DNA of 52,878 nucleotides. It comes from Streptomyces sp. I05A-00742. Its GTDB lineage: Bacteria; Actinomycetota; Actinomycetes; Streptomycetales; Streptomycetaceae. The notes under the pieces were generated by a model. That model ran no database searches and was not told the DNA's origin. It saw only the letters and a program-made list of their open reading frames with translations. The stretch is from contig NZ_JABETO010000039.1 of NCBI RefSeq assembly GCF_013055795.1, positions 1 to 52,878 of the forward strand. Reading direction: 5' to 3'. Of the stretch, positions 42,232-49,270 are shown piece after piece (within the stretch, counting starts at the first letter, position 1; every line of letters begins with the position of its first letter). The translations under genes and the position numbers were made by a program.

Positions 42232-42441
42232 TTAGAGTGCCTTGACGCTTGTGACGAACGTGGTCCAGGCGGCTGTGGGGAAGGCAAGGGCAGGGCTGGA
42301 CGGGTGCTTACTGTCGCGGACGGGGACGGTGTCGGATGACGGTATGAGGTTGCGGGCGAACTCGACGCAGTTGCCGCCGTTTCCCTGGCTGTAGCTGGAC
42401 TTCTCCCATATCGCGAGGGTGAGGTTCGGGTTGGTGTTCAT
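42232..42441 (-). CDS. DUF397 protein (first paralogue)
   Basis: 69 residues from ATG 42439-42441 (MNTNPNLTLAIWEKSSYSQG), with GGAGG 9 nt upstream. Same signature as its neighbour: WEKSSYSQGNGGNCVEFA, VPVRDSKHPSSPALAFPTAAW. It lies 16 bp before the second copy. Its first 134 bp are also read in another frame as the C-terminus of the XRE protein, so the two genes overlap far more than the usual 4 nt. Confidence 0.93.
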   Translation of the reverse strand: MNTNPNLTLAIWEKSSYSQGNGGNCVEFARNLIPSSDTVPVRDSKHPSSPALAFPTAAWTTFVTSVKAL

Positions 42442-43258
42442 GGGTGTATGCCTCCAAAACGTGCCGAATGCGAGCCAGGGAGTCGGCGGGCGAGAGAGCG
42501 TCGGCTCGCAGGCGCTCGTACGCCGCACGTGCTTCGGTCACCACATCCGCTGAGTCGTCCACTTGCCCACGCTGATAGGTCTCCTCGTACAGGACATCAG
42601 TCCCGTCCTGCCGCGTCAGCACAATAAATGCCTCGCCTCGCGACGGCGTCGCCGCCCTGAAGGGGAGCACCTGGATCGTGATGTGGGGCGACTCCGACGC
42701 CGCCAGCAGATGCGTGAGCTGGGCCCGCATGACGGTGGCGCCGCCCACGTTGGACCACAGCACGGCCTCGTGCAGGATCACCCACAAGGACGGTGGGCGC
42801 GGGGAGTCGAACAACTCCCGTCGCCGCATGCGTTCCTCGACCCGCTTCTTGATGTCGGCCGTCGAATCCTGTGGGCGGGCGGAGCGGAAGACCGCTTCGG
42901 CATACTCCGGGGTCTGGAGGATGCCCATGATGAACGCGTTGGAGTAGTCGCAGATGGCCAGCGCCTCGCGCTCCAGCTGCAAGTACGGGATGAACCACGT
43001 CGGCGACCCCGCGTCAGCGGCCCGCTGGCGCCACCGCGCGTACGTCCCCGGCGTGCCGAAGACCCGGTCGCACTGCTCGGCGAAGACCGCCGAGGCGAGC
43101 TGTTCGCCGCGTTCGACCTTGCTGACGTACGGCTGGCGGCAGTGCAGGGCGATGGCGAGCTGGTCCTGGGTCCAGCCGCGGGCTTCGCGGGCGGCCTTGA
43201 CCTCGCGGCCGAACTCGAGGGCGGGGGAGACGGGTTCGCAGGGTGAGGGATCGAGCAT
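42308..43258 (-). CDS. XRE-family regulator with DUF5753 ligand domain (WhiJ-like)
   Basis: 316 residues from ATG 43256-43258 (MLDPSPCEPVSPALEFGREV), GGGGAG at 9 nt. Helix-turn-helix: REARGWTQDQLAIALHCRQP, YVSKVERGEQ. Then the DUF5753 domain from about residue 90 (FIPYLQLEREALAICDYSNA to ADSLARIRHVLEAYT). The typical family member ends about here; this one continues 45 residues (HEHQPEPHPRDMGEVQLQPG) in a different frame through the downstream DUF397 gene, ending at 42308. WhiJ-type proteins repress developmental genes in Streptomyces. A palindrome just upstream is its probable autoregulatory site. Confidence 0.93.
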   Translation of the reverse strand: MLDPSPCEPVSPALEFGREVKAAREARGWTQDQLAIALHCRQPYVSKVERGEQLASAVFAEQCDRVFGTPGTYARWRQRAADAGSPTWFIPYLQLEREALAICDYSNAFIMGILQTPEYAEAVFRSARPQDSTADIKKRVEERMRRRELFDSPRPPSLWVILHEAVLWSNVGGATVMRAQLTHLLAASESPHITIQVLPFRAATPSRGEAFIVLTRQDGTDVLYEETYQRGQVDDSADVVTEARAAYERLRADALSPADSLARIRHVLEAYTHEHQPEPHPRDMGEVQLQPGKRRQLRRVRPQPHTVIRHRPRPRQ

Positions 43259-43274
43259 ATGTTCAACTCCCCTT

Positions 43275-43294
43275 ATTCCAAGCTGCTTTGGAAT
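43275..43294. promoter_or_regulatory. Putative XRE operator in the divergent gap
   Basis: ATTCCAA-GCTGCT-TTGGAAT: 7-bp arms, 6-nt spacer, located 17-36 bp upstream of the XRE gene and about 100 bp from the divergent small-protein genes. AT-rich against the background. Confidence 0.55.
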
Positions 43295-43390
43295 CCAGAA
43301 CGGCCTGTTCAGGCAGGCCGTGGAGGTGGAGTCTAAGCCTCACGGTTGATGCCCGCTCGTGAAGAGCGGAACACCACGGAGGTCGAACGG

Positions 43391-43645
43391 GTGAGCGTGA
43401 AGCAGGTGGAGGCCGCCTACCGGCCCGGCGTGTGGCTGACGGATATGCGTCGGGGGAAGGTCGGGCAGCTGATGGAGGACTGGGGGGCGCGGGTGCGGCT
43501 CCGGGCGCCCGGGGGTGGGCGGGAGTGGGAGGTGGAGCAGGGCCGGGTGCGGCCGGCGACTCTGGAGGAGCGGGAGCGGGCGGGTGTCCCGGGTGCGTTC
43601 GTGGTCACGTCGTACGGGACCGTCACCCGGCGGGACGAGGCGTGA
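43391..43645 (+). CDS. Small protein of the whiJ-like locus
   Basis: 84 residues from GTG 43391 (MSVKQVEAAYRPGVWLTDMR), with GGAGGT 7 nt upstream; the longer start at 43346 lacks such a site. The pattern PGVWLTDMRRGKVGQLMED, then GGGREWEVEQGRVRPAT, is a small beta-barrel-like domain common in Streptomyces beside XRE/DUF397 genes. Function unknown. The stop overlaps the next start by 4 nt (GTGA). Confidence 0.83.
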   Translation: MSVKQVEAAYRPGVWLTDMRRGKVGQLMEDWGARVRLRAPGGGREWEVEQGRVRPATLEERERAGVPGAFVVTSYGTVTRRDEA

Positions 43646-43869
43646 GCGGGCGGTCGTTCCCGCCGCCGATGTGGGAGCCGCCGCCGTTGCCGCCGACGCC
43701 GCACGGGAGCGGGCCGTTGGTGAACCCGGCGCCGCACGAGTGCGGGATGTGCCGGTGGTACACCGCCGCCGAGAGCGCGGCGCGGCAGCGCGGGGACGGG
43801 GAGGCGGCGGAGGTGTACCGGCGGAGGCGGACCGGGCATCAGGTGCGGTATCCGCACCGGCAATCCTGA
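43642..43869 (+). CDS. Small Pro-rich protein with one CxxC motif
   Basis: 75 residues from GTG 43642 (MSGRSFPPPMWEPPPLPPTP), coupled to the previous gene. The first 30 residues are Pro-rich; then HECGMCRWYTAAESAARQRG with one CxxC and a predicted helix carrying Arg/Glu. One CxxC could bind zinc as a dimer. Likely co-expressed with its neighbour. I do not recognise a named family. Confidence 0.75.
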   Translation: MSGRSFPPPMWEPPPLPPTPHGSGPLVNPAPHECGMCRWYTAAESAARQRGDGEAAEVYRRRRTGHQVRYPHRQS

Positions 43870-43873
43870 GTGG

Positions 43874-44755
43874 TCAGGGCTCCTCGTGGTGGCTCTCCGG
43901 TTCGGTGATTTCGGCCGACCAGTCCGTGCCGAGGGTGTCGGCGAGCCGTCGCAGCGCCTCCTCGGTGCGGCCGTACACCACGAGTTCCGTGTCGCCGTAA
44001 CCGGTGTTGTGGCAGGCGATGACGTCCGGGCCGCCCAGGAACTCGGTGTGGGAGCCGAGTTCGCGCCAGGGCAGCAGGCCCATCGGGCGCAGTGTGCGGC
44101 GGAGGCGGGTCATTGCCTCCGGGGACAGGGCCGGGTCCTCGACGGTCCAGCCGTAGTGGGCGGGCAGCCGGGCGGCGGCCAGGTGGAGGAAGAACTCGGA
44201 GACGGAGCGGCTCTGGAGGACCCACTCGCCGTCCGCGACGGTGACGAGGACCGGCGGGTCGGCGAGGTGGGCGCGGGCGGCCGGGTAGCCCCACTCGTTG
44301 CAGTACTGGTTCTCGGCCATCAGGACGCAGACGCGCGGGTCCTCGTCGGGGCCGACGAACGGGTTGCCGGGCGGCAGGCCGTCGGCGATGCCGTAACCGG
44401 TGGGGTCGGGGCGGACGGTGGGCGGCCGGACCGGGTTGGTCCAGTACAGCTCGCAGCGGTCGGCGAACGAGTTGAACGGCAGGTCCCACCACTCGTCCAG
44501 CGCGGCGGGGATGGGGAGTGAGCGGTCGACGTCCTCCGGCTCGGCATCCGGTGAGGCCAGGCCGGCCACGTACTCCTTGTGCGCGTCCGGCTCGTCCCGC
44601 TCCCAGCGTGCGCCGCCGGTGGGCTCGTACCCCCACTCCTCCTGGAACTCGCGCAGCAGCGCCCAGCGTTCGGTGGTGTCCCGCGCGTTCCCGGCCGCCT
44701 CCAGGCGCTCCTGGAAACGGCTGTAATCGATCTCTATCGCCTCGGTCATCTTCAC
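43874..44755 (-). CDS. Hypothetical protein, possibly SMI1/KNR4-like
   Basis: 293 residues from GTG 44753-44755 or the ATG two codons later (MTEAIEIDYSRFQERLEAAG). It is acidic, Trp- and Pro-rich and soluble. The stretch SLPIPAALDEWWDLPFNSFA resembles the opening of SMI1/KNR4 (SUKH) domains, which act as toxin immunity proteins or regulators, but the remainder does not convince me. No toxin gene is adjacent. It ends 5 bp from the end of the convergent small Pro-rich protein, and lies immediately behind the TetR gene on the same strand (10-bp gap). Confidence 0.65.
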   Translation of the reverse strand: MKMTEAIEIDYSRFQERLEAAGNARDTTERWALLREFQEEWGYEPTGGARWERDEPDAHKEYVAGLASPDAEPEDVDRSLPIPAALDEWWDLPFNSFADRCELYWTNPVRPPTVRPDPTGYGIADGLPPGNPFVGPDEDPRVCVLMAENQYCNEWGYPAARAHLADPPVLVTVADGEWVLQSRSVSEFFLHLAAARLPAHYGWTVEDPALSPEAMTRLRRTLRPMGLLPWRELGSHTEFLGGPDVIACHNTGYGDTELVVYGRTEEALRRLADTLGTDWSAEITEPESHHEEP

Positions 44756-44764
44756 GCCGGGATC

Positions 44765-45424
44765 CTACGGACGCGGCGCCGCCGTGAGCGTCAGGCTGCC
44801 GGGTACGGCGGCGAACGCCTCGCGCAGGTCGGCGGCGAGGCCGGCGCGCGTGGGGGTGCCGGGTCGGGAGGCCCAGGTGTCCAGCGCCCAGTGGAACGCG
44901 GCGATCAGGATGTCGAGCGCGAGCCGCGGGCGGGGGTCTCCCTTGGTGTCGAGGTCGAACCGGCGCTGGAGGAGGCCAAGTGCGGCCCGGCCGGTGAGGT
45001 CGCAGAAGTGGAGGCCGTGCGCGCCCATCGAGGGCGTGTCGTCGATGAGCCGGTGGCTGAGCAGCACGCGCCGGGGCCAGTCGTCGGCCGTCATCCGGTC
45101 CAGGGCGGCCAGCAGGGCGTCCTGGAGCATTTCCAGGAGGGTGCCGCCGTGGCTCTGCCGGGTTGCGAGGTCGTCGAGGAAGGCCGCCCAGAGGTCCTGG
45201 GTCGGCGCCATGGCCACGTCTTCCTTGCTCGTGAAATAGCGGAAGAACGTGCGCTTGGAGACGTCGACCGCGTCGCAGAGCTCGTCGAGGGTCGTGCCGT
45301 CGAAGCCGCGCTCGGTGAACCGCTCCAGAGCTGTGTCGATCAGCGCCTGCCGGGTGCGGAGCTTTTTGCGCTCGCGCAGTGGCAGGTGTTCCCTCTCGGG
45401 CTGCTCCGTCTCGGGTTCCGGCAT
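44765..45424 (-). CDS. TetR/AcrR-family transcriptional repressor
   Basis: 219 residues from ATG 45422-45424 (MPEPETEQPEREHLPLRERK). TetR helix-turn-helix in RTRQALIDTALERFTERGFD, TTLDELCDAVDVSKRTFFRY, FTSKEDVA. The C-terminal ligand domain is all-helical and variable. It is divergent from a quinone oxidoreductase-like gene, with a perfect 21-bp palindrome in the 123-bp gap, so it very probably represses both itself and that gene until an inducer binds. Gene order with a downstream hypothetical protein suggests a two-gene transcript. Confidence 0.94.
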   Translation of the reverse strand: MPEPETEQPEREHLPLRERKKLRTRQALIDTALERFTERGFDGTTLDELCDAVDVSKRTFFRYFTSKEDVAMAPTQDLWAAFLDDLATRQSHGGTLLEMLQDALLAALDRMTADDWPRRVLLSHRLIDDTPSMGAHGLHFCDLTGRAALGLLQRRFDLDTKGDPRPRLALDILIAAFHWALDTWASRPGTPTRAGLAADLREAFAAVPGSLTLTAAPRP

Positions 45425-45475
45425 GGCCGCAGCATATCCGAGGGCGGCGCTTGGTAGCGAACGCCTCTTGCGCGC

Positions 45476-45496
45476 TTATGCCACTCAGTGGCATAA
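45476..45496. promoter_or_regulatory. TetR operator (perfect 21-bp palindrome)
   Basis: TTATGCCACT-C-AGTGGCATAA: perfect 10-bp arms around one central base, in the middle of the gap between the TetR gene and the oxidoreductase gene. Location and symmetry are those of a TetR-family operator. Confidence 0.85.
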
Positions 45497-45547
45497 GTTG
45501 TATTCGGCGCCCGCTTCGAGGCGTTGCCCTGCTGAAAGGTGTTCACC

Positions 45548-46477
45548 ATGCGCGCCCTGCTCGTCGACCACTCCGCCCCCGCCGGGCTCCGGCTCGGCCA
45601 GGCCCCCGACCCCACGCCCGCACCCCACCAGGCACTGATCCGGGTGGCGGCGACGTCCTTCAACTACGGCGAGATCAGGCACATTCTGGAGGGCGCGCCC
45701 GACGGGGCCGTCCTCGGCTGGGACGCGGCCGGCGTCGTGGAACGGGCGGCGGCCGACGGCTCGGGCCCCGCTGCCGGTACCCCTGTGGTGACCCTGGCTC
45801 CCGACGGGGCCTGGGCCGAACTCCGCGCCGTTGACACCGACCTGATCGGCGTCGTGCCCGCCGGAGCCGACCTCGGGGCGATCAGCACGGTCCCCGTCGC
45901 CGGCGCCAGCGCCCTGCGCGCCCTGCACCGCCTCGGCCCGATCCTCGGCAGGCGGGTCCTCGTCACCGGGGCCACCGGTGGCGTCGGGCGGTACGCCGTC
46001 CAGCTCGCCCGGCTCGGCGGCGCGTACGTCGTCGCCTCCACCGGACACCCCGAGGCGCACGGCGACGGGCTGCGCGCCCTCGGCGCGCACGAAGTGATCT
46101 CGGAGCCGGCGGCGCTCGACGCGCCGGTCGACGGCGTCGTGGACGTGATCGGTGGCCGGCAACTCGTGGAAGCCTACGAGAGGCTGGCCGAGAACGGCAC
46201 GCTGGTGGCCGTGGGGCACTCGGCGGGCGAGGGCGAGAACTTCCCGTTCGGGGCGCTCTTCGGCGGCGAGGGGCGGCACAACCGCTCGCTCACCACCTTC
46301 TTCCTGCTCTCCTGCACCGGCCTCGGCCCCGACCTGGCCTGGCTCGCCGACCGCGTCGCCGCCGGTGCCCTCGACCCGCAGATCTCGTGGCGGGGGAGCT
46401 GGGCGAAGGCGGCCGAGGCGGCCGAGGCCCTGCTCGGGCGCCGGCTCCACGGCAAGGCGGTGCTCGACGTCGGCTGA
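45548..46477 (+). CDS. Zinc-independent quinone oxidoreductase-like alcohol dehydrogenase (MDR family)
   Basis: 309 residues from ATG 45548 (MRALLVDHSAPAGLRLGQAP), AAAGG 9 nt upstream. The MDR layout is intact: N-terminal GroES-like domain (VAATSFNYGEIRHIL, VLGWDAAGVV) and NAD(P)H-binding Rossmann domain (RRVLVTGATGGVGRYAVQLA). The zinc ligands of alcohol dehydrogenases are absent, so it belongs with the quinone/enoyl reductases. It probably detoxifies or reduces a small molecule that also induces the TetR repressor. Confidence 0.92.
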   Translation: MRALLVDHSAPAGLRLGQAPDPTPAPHQALIRVAATSFNYGEIRHILEGAPDGAVLGWDAAGVVERAAADGSGPAAGTPVVTLAPDGAWAELRAVDTDLIGVVPAGADLGAISTVPVAGASALRALHRLGPILGRRVLVTGATGGVGRYAVQLARLGGAYVVASTGHPEAHGDGLRALGAHEVISEPAALDAPVDGVVDVIGGRQLVEAYERLAENGTLVAVGHSAGEGENFPFGALFGGEGRHNRSLTTFFLLSCTGLGPDLAWLADRVAAGALDPQISWRGSWAKAAEAAEALLGRRLHGKAVLDVG

Positions 46478-46498
46478 CGGCGCCCGGCGTCCGCGTGT

Positions 46499-47641
46499 CT
46501 ACAGCAGCTCTTGGAGGCGTTCCGCCAGCAGGTCCCACCGCCAGCGCTCCTCCACCCAGGCCCGTCCCCGCGCCCCCATGCGGGCGCGGAGCTCCGGGTC
46601 GAGGAGGAGCGTCGCCACCCGGTCCGCGGTCTCGGCGGCCGAGTCGCCGCGTACGACGAAGCCGGTCTCGCCCTCCAGGACCGCGTCCGGGGCGCCGCCC
46701 GAGTCGCCGGCGACCACCGGCAGGCCCGTCGCCGAGGCCTCCAGGTAGACGATGCCGAGCCCTTCGACGTCGAGGCCGCCGCGGCGCGTCCGGCAGGGCA
46801 TGGCGAAGACGTCGCCGGCGCCGTAGTGGGCGGGGAGCTCGTCCCAGTCGACCGGGCCGGTGAAGCGGACGGAGTCGGCGACGCCGGTCTCGTCGGCGAG
46901 TTTGCGCAGGTCGCTGGCGTAGGGGCCACCGCCGACGATCAGCAGGACGGTGTCGGGGACGCGCGCGAGGACGGCGGGCAGGGCGCGGATCAGGGTGTCC
47001 TGGCCCTTGCGGGGGACGAGCCGGGAGACGCAGACGATCACCGGGCGGTCGGTCAGGCCGAGCCGGGCCCGGACCCCGGCGCCGCCCGAGGCGGGGTGGA
47101 AGGTCTTCTCGTCCACGCCGGGCGGCAGTTGGACCATGCGGCCCGCCGCCTCCGGCGTGAGGGCGCTCGCTATCCGGGAGCGGGTGTACTCACCCAGATA
47201 GGTGATTGTGTCGGTGCCCTCGCCGATGCGCCGCAGCAACTGCCGCGCGGCGGGCAGCTGGGCCCACCCCGCCTCGTGCCCATGGGTGGTGGCCACGATC
47301 CGCCGGGCCCCGGCCTTCCGCAGCGTCGGGGCCATCAGCCCCAGCGGGGCCGCCGCGCCGAACCAGACGGAGGAACAGCCGTGTTCCCGCAGCAGGCCCA
47401 CCGCCCGGCGGGTCACCCGCGGGGTGGGGAGCAGCATCGTCGTGCGGTCGCGGACGACCCGGAACGGCTGCTCGGCGTCGAAGCGCGCGGTGGCCTCGAC
47501 GCCCTCGCGGCTCCGCTTCCACGTCGAGGCGTAGACGACGATGTCGGCCGGGTCCAGCCGCAGCGCCATGTTGTGCAGGAACGCCTGGATGCCGCCGGGC
47601 CGGGGCGGGAAGTCGTTGGTGACGATCAGGGTCTTGTGCAT
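46499..47641 (-). CDS. GT4-family glycosyltransferase, PimB-like mannosyltransferase
   Basis: 380 residues from ATG 47639-47641 (MHKTLIVTNDFPPRPGGIQA). GT-B fold: N-terminal GGIQAFLHNMALRL and ATTHGHEAGWAQLP; C-terminal nucleotide-sugar site VIVCVSRLVPRKGQDTLIRA, VGGGPYASDLRKLA, and the acidic motif DVEGLGIVYLEASATGLPVV. It most resembles actinobacterial PimB/MgtA enzymes that add mannose from GDP-mannose to phosphatidylinositol mannoside or glucuronosyl diacylglycerol. A GT87 membrane mannosyltransferase and a long-chain acyl-CoA ligase lie next to it, which supports a lipoglycan role. Confidence 0.9.
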   Translation of the reverse strand: MHKTLIVTNDFPPRPGGIQAFLHNMALRLDPADIVVYASTWKRSREGVEATARFDAEQPFRVVRDRTTMLLPTPRVTRRAVGLLREHGCSSVWFGAAAPLGLMAPTLRKAGARRIVATTHGHEAGWAQLPAARQLLRRIGEGTDTITYLGEYTRSRIASALTPEAAGRMVQLPPGVDEKTFHPASGGAGVRARLGLTDRPVIVCVSRLVPRKGQDTLIRALPAVLARVPDTVLLIVGGGPYASDLRKLADETGVADSVRFTGPVDWDELPAHYGAGDVFAMPCRTRRGGLDVEGLGIVYLEASATGLPVVAGDSGGAPDAVLEGETGFVVRGDSAAETADRVATLLLDPELRARMGARGRAWVEERWRWDLLAERLQELL

Positions 47642-47805
47642 CGCCGCCGACAGTACCCGGTGCGTCCGGACCCGATCGACGGCGATCGGGGGGCAATGGC
47701 GCCACGACGCCGCACGTCACCGCGGACCGCCCCCTGTGCAGGCATCATGCCTTGCAGTGACGGCGCACCTACGGTGAGTGGCGCCCCGATGGGACGAGGT
47801 GGACG

Positions 47806-49056
47806 ATGGCGGGCTCCGGTACGGGCTCACGGCTACGGCTCCTGATCACGACGTGGGCCGTCACCCGGGCCGTCCTGCTGCTCTGCGTGTTCCGCGTGCT
47901 GGACATGCCGGGCTCCGACGTCGCCGTCGACATCGAGGTGATCTACAAGAACTGGTACGGCGTCTTCAGCACCGGCGTCTTCCCCTACGACGACGTGACC
48001 TGGCAGTACCCGCCCGCCGCCGCCCTCGCCGTGCTCGCCCCCGGCCTGCTGCCGTTCCTCGACTACGCCCCCGCCTTCTTCCTGGTGTGCTGGGTGGCGG
48101 ACGCCGCGATCCTCGCGATGCTCCTGTACGCGGTCCGGGGCGGGCGCCGCGACCGGCGCGGTGTGTGGGTCTGGGTGATCGGCGTGCCGCTGCTCGGGCC
48201 GATCGTCTACGCCCGGTACGACGTGATGGTGACCGCCGTCGCCGTCGCCGGTCTGCTGGCGCTCGGCCGGCGCACCCGGGTGGCGGGGGCGCTCGCCGGG
48301 TTCGGTGCCCTGCTGAAGATCTGGCCCGTCCTGCTGCTCGCCGGGGTGGAGCGGGGGCCCCGGACGCGGTCCGCCTGGAGCTCCGCCCTGGTCACGGGGG
48401 TGGTCCTGGTCATGTTCTTCGCCGCGGCCATGCCCGGGGCGCTCGCCTTCCTCACCTTCCAGCGGGACCGGGGGACCGAGGTCGAGTCGCTCGGCTCGCT
48501 GGTCTTCCACCTCGGGCGGCACTTCGGGTGGCATGGACGGGCCCGGCTGCACTACGGATCCGTCGAGTTCCTCGGGCGGCATGTCCATGCCGTCAGTGCG
48601 CTGGCTCTGGGGCTGAGTCTGCTCGCCTTTGGCTGGCTGTTGCTCTGGCGGTTGCGGGCGCGGACTTTCACTGCTTGTACGGCGTCGGATGCGGCGTTCA
48701 CGGCGGTGCTGCTGTTTACGACGACGAGTCGGGTGATCAGTCCGCAGTATGTGGTGTGGTTGATCGGGCTGGCGGCGGTGTGCGCGACGGTGCGGTCTAC
48801 TCGGCAGGGGTTGCCGATTGTGCTGGTGCTGGTGGCTGCGCCGTTGACGCAGTTGGAGTTTCCGATCTGGTTTCAGCATGTCATTGCCAGCGACAAGTTG
48901 GGGGTTGCGACGTTGACGTTGCGTAATGCGTTGTTGGTGGTGGCGACGGTGATTGCTTGCCGGCGGCTTTGGAGGGCTACGGTTAATGTGCCGCCCTCCG
49001 CGGCGGGGGAGCAGGAGCCTCCGGCTGAGCGGGCGTCGGAGCTTGTGTCCGGTTGA
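47806..49056 (+). CDS. GT87-family (DUF2029) membrane glycosyltransferase
   Basis: 416 residues from ATG 47806 (MAGSGTGSRLRLLITTWAVT). About ten membrane helices. The loop after the first helix carries DVAVDIEVIYKNWYGVFSTG with the acidic residue of polyprenyl-phosphate-mannose-using GT-C enzymes, followed by the WQYPPAAALAVL motif typical of DUF2029 proteins. It would transfer mannose from polyprenyl-phosphate-mannose to an envelope lipid outside the membrane. Codon use changes inside the gene: of 20 codons at 47941-48000, 17 end in C, but of 40 at 48841-48960 only 6 do. Confidence 0.9.
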   Translation: MAGSGTGSRLRLLITTWAVTRAVLLLCVFRVLDMPGSDVAVDIEVIYKNWYGVFSTGVFPYDDVTWQYPPAAALAVLAPGLLPFLDYAPAFFLVCWVADAAILAMLLYAVRGGRRDRRGVWVWVIGVPLLGPIVYARYDVMVTAVAVAGLLALGRRTRVAGALAGFGALLKIWPVLLLAGVERGPRTRSAWSSALVTGVVLVMFFAAAMPGALAFLTFQRDRGTEVESLGSLVFHLGRHFGWHGRARLHYGSVEFLGRHVHAVSALALGLSLLAFGWLLLWRLRARTFTACTASDAAFTAVLLFTTTSRVISPQYVVWLIGLAAVCATVRSTRQGLPIVLVLVAAPLTQLEFPIWFQHVIASDKLGVATLTLRNALLVVATVIACRRLWRATVNVPPSAAGEQEPPAERASELVSG

Positions 49057-49066
49057 CGGCGGGGGT

Positions 49067-49261
49067 GCCCCGGTCCCGCCCTTTCACCGTTTCTTGCAGG
49101 GGCTGCGCCCCCGCACCCCCGCGAAGCGCGCTGCGCGCGCTGTCCTCAAACGCCGGACGGGCTATCTCAGCCCGTCCGGCGTTTGAGGACAACCGCGCGG
49201 AGCGTGGTTTCGGGGGCGCGGGGCACCCCCCGCAGAAACGGTGAAAGGGAGGGATCGGGGC
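49067..49261. repeat. Nested inverted repeat, copy E (complete)
   Basis: Outer arms 49067-49093 (GCCCCGGTCCCGCCCTTTCA + CCGTTTC) and 49235-49261 (GAAACGGTGAAAGGGAGGGA + TCGGGGC) with two mismatches. Inner arms 49142-49163 and 49169-49190, 22 bp perfect, loop ATCTC. Fills the gap between the convergent GT87 and acyl-CoA ligase genes. Confidence 0.92.
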
Positions 49262-49270
49262 ACCCACCCC

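Noticed and set aside
43874..44755. Confident SMI1/KNR4 immunity call
   Set aside because: Only one short stretch resembles the family and no toxin gene is nearby; left as hypothetical.
4969..49261. Nested repeats as an insertion sequence or CRISPR
   Set aside because: There is no transposase, no target-site duplication that I can see, and the copies are many kilobases apart rather than regularly spaced.
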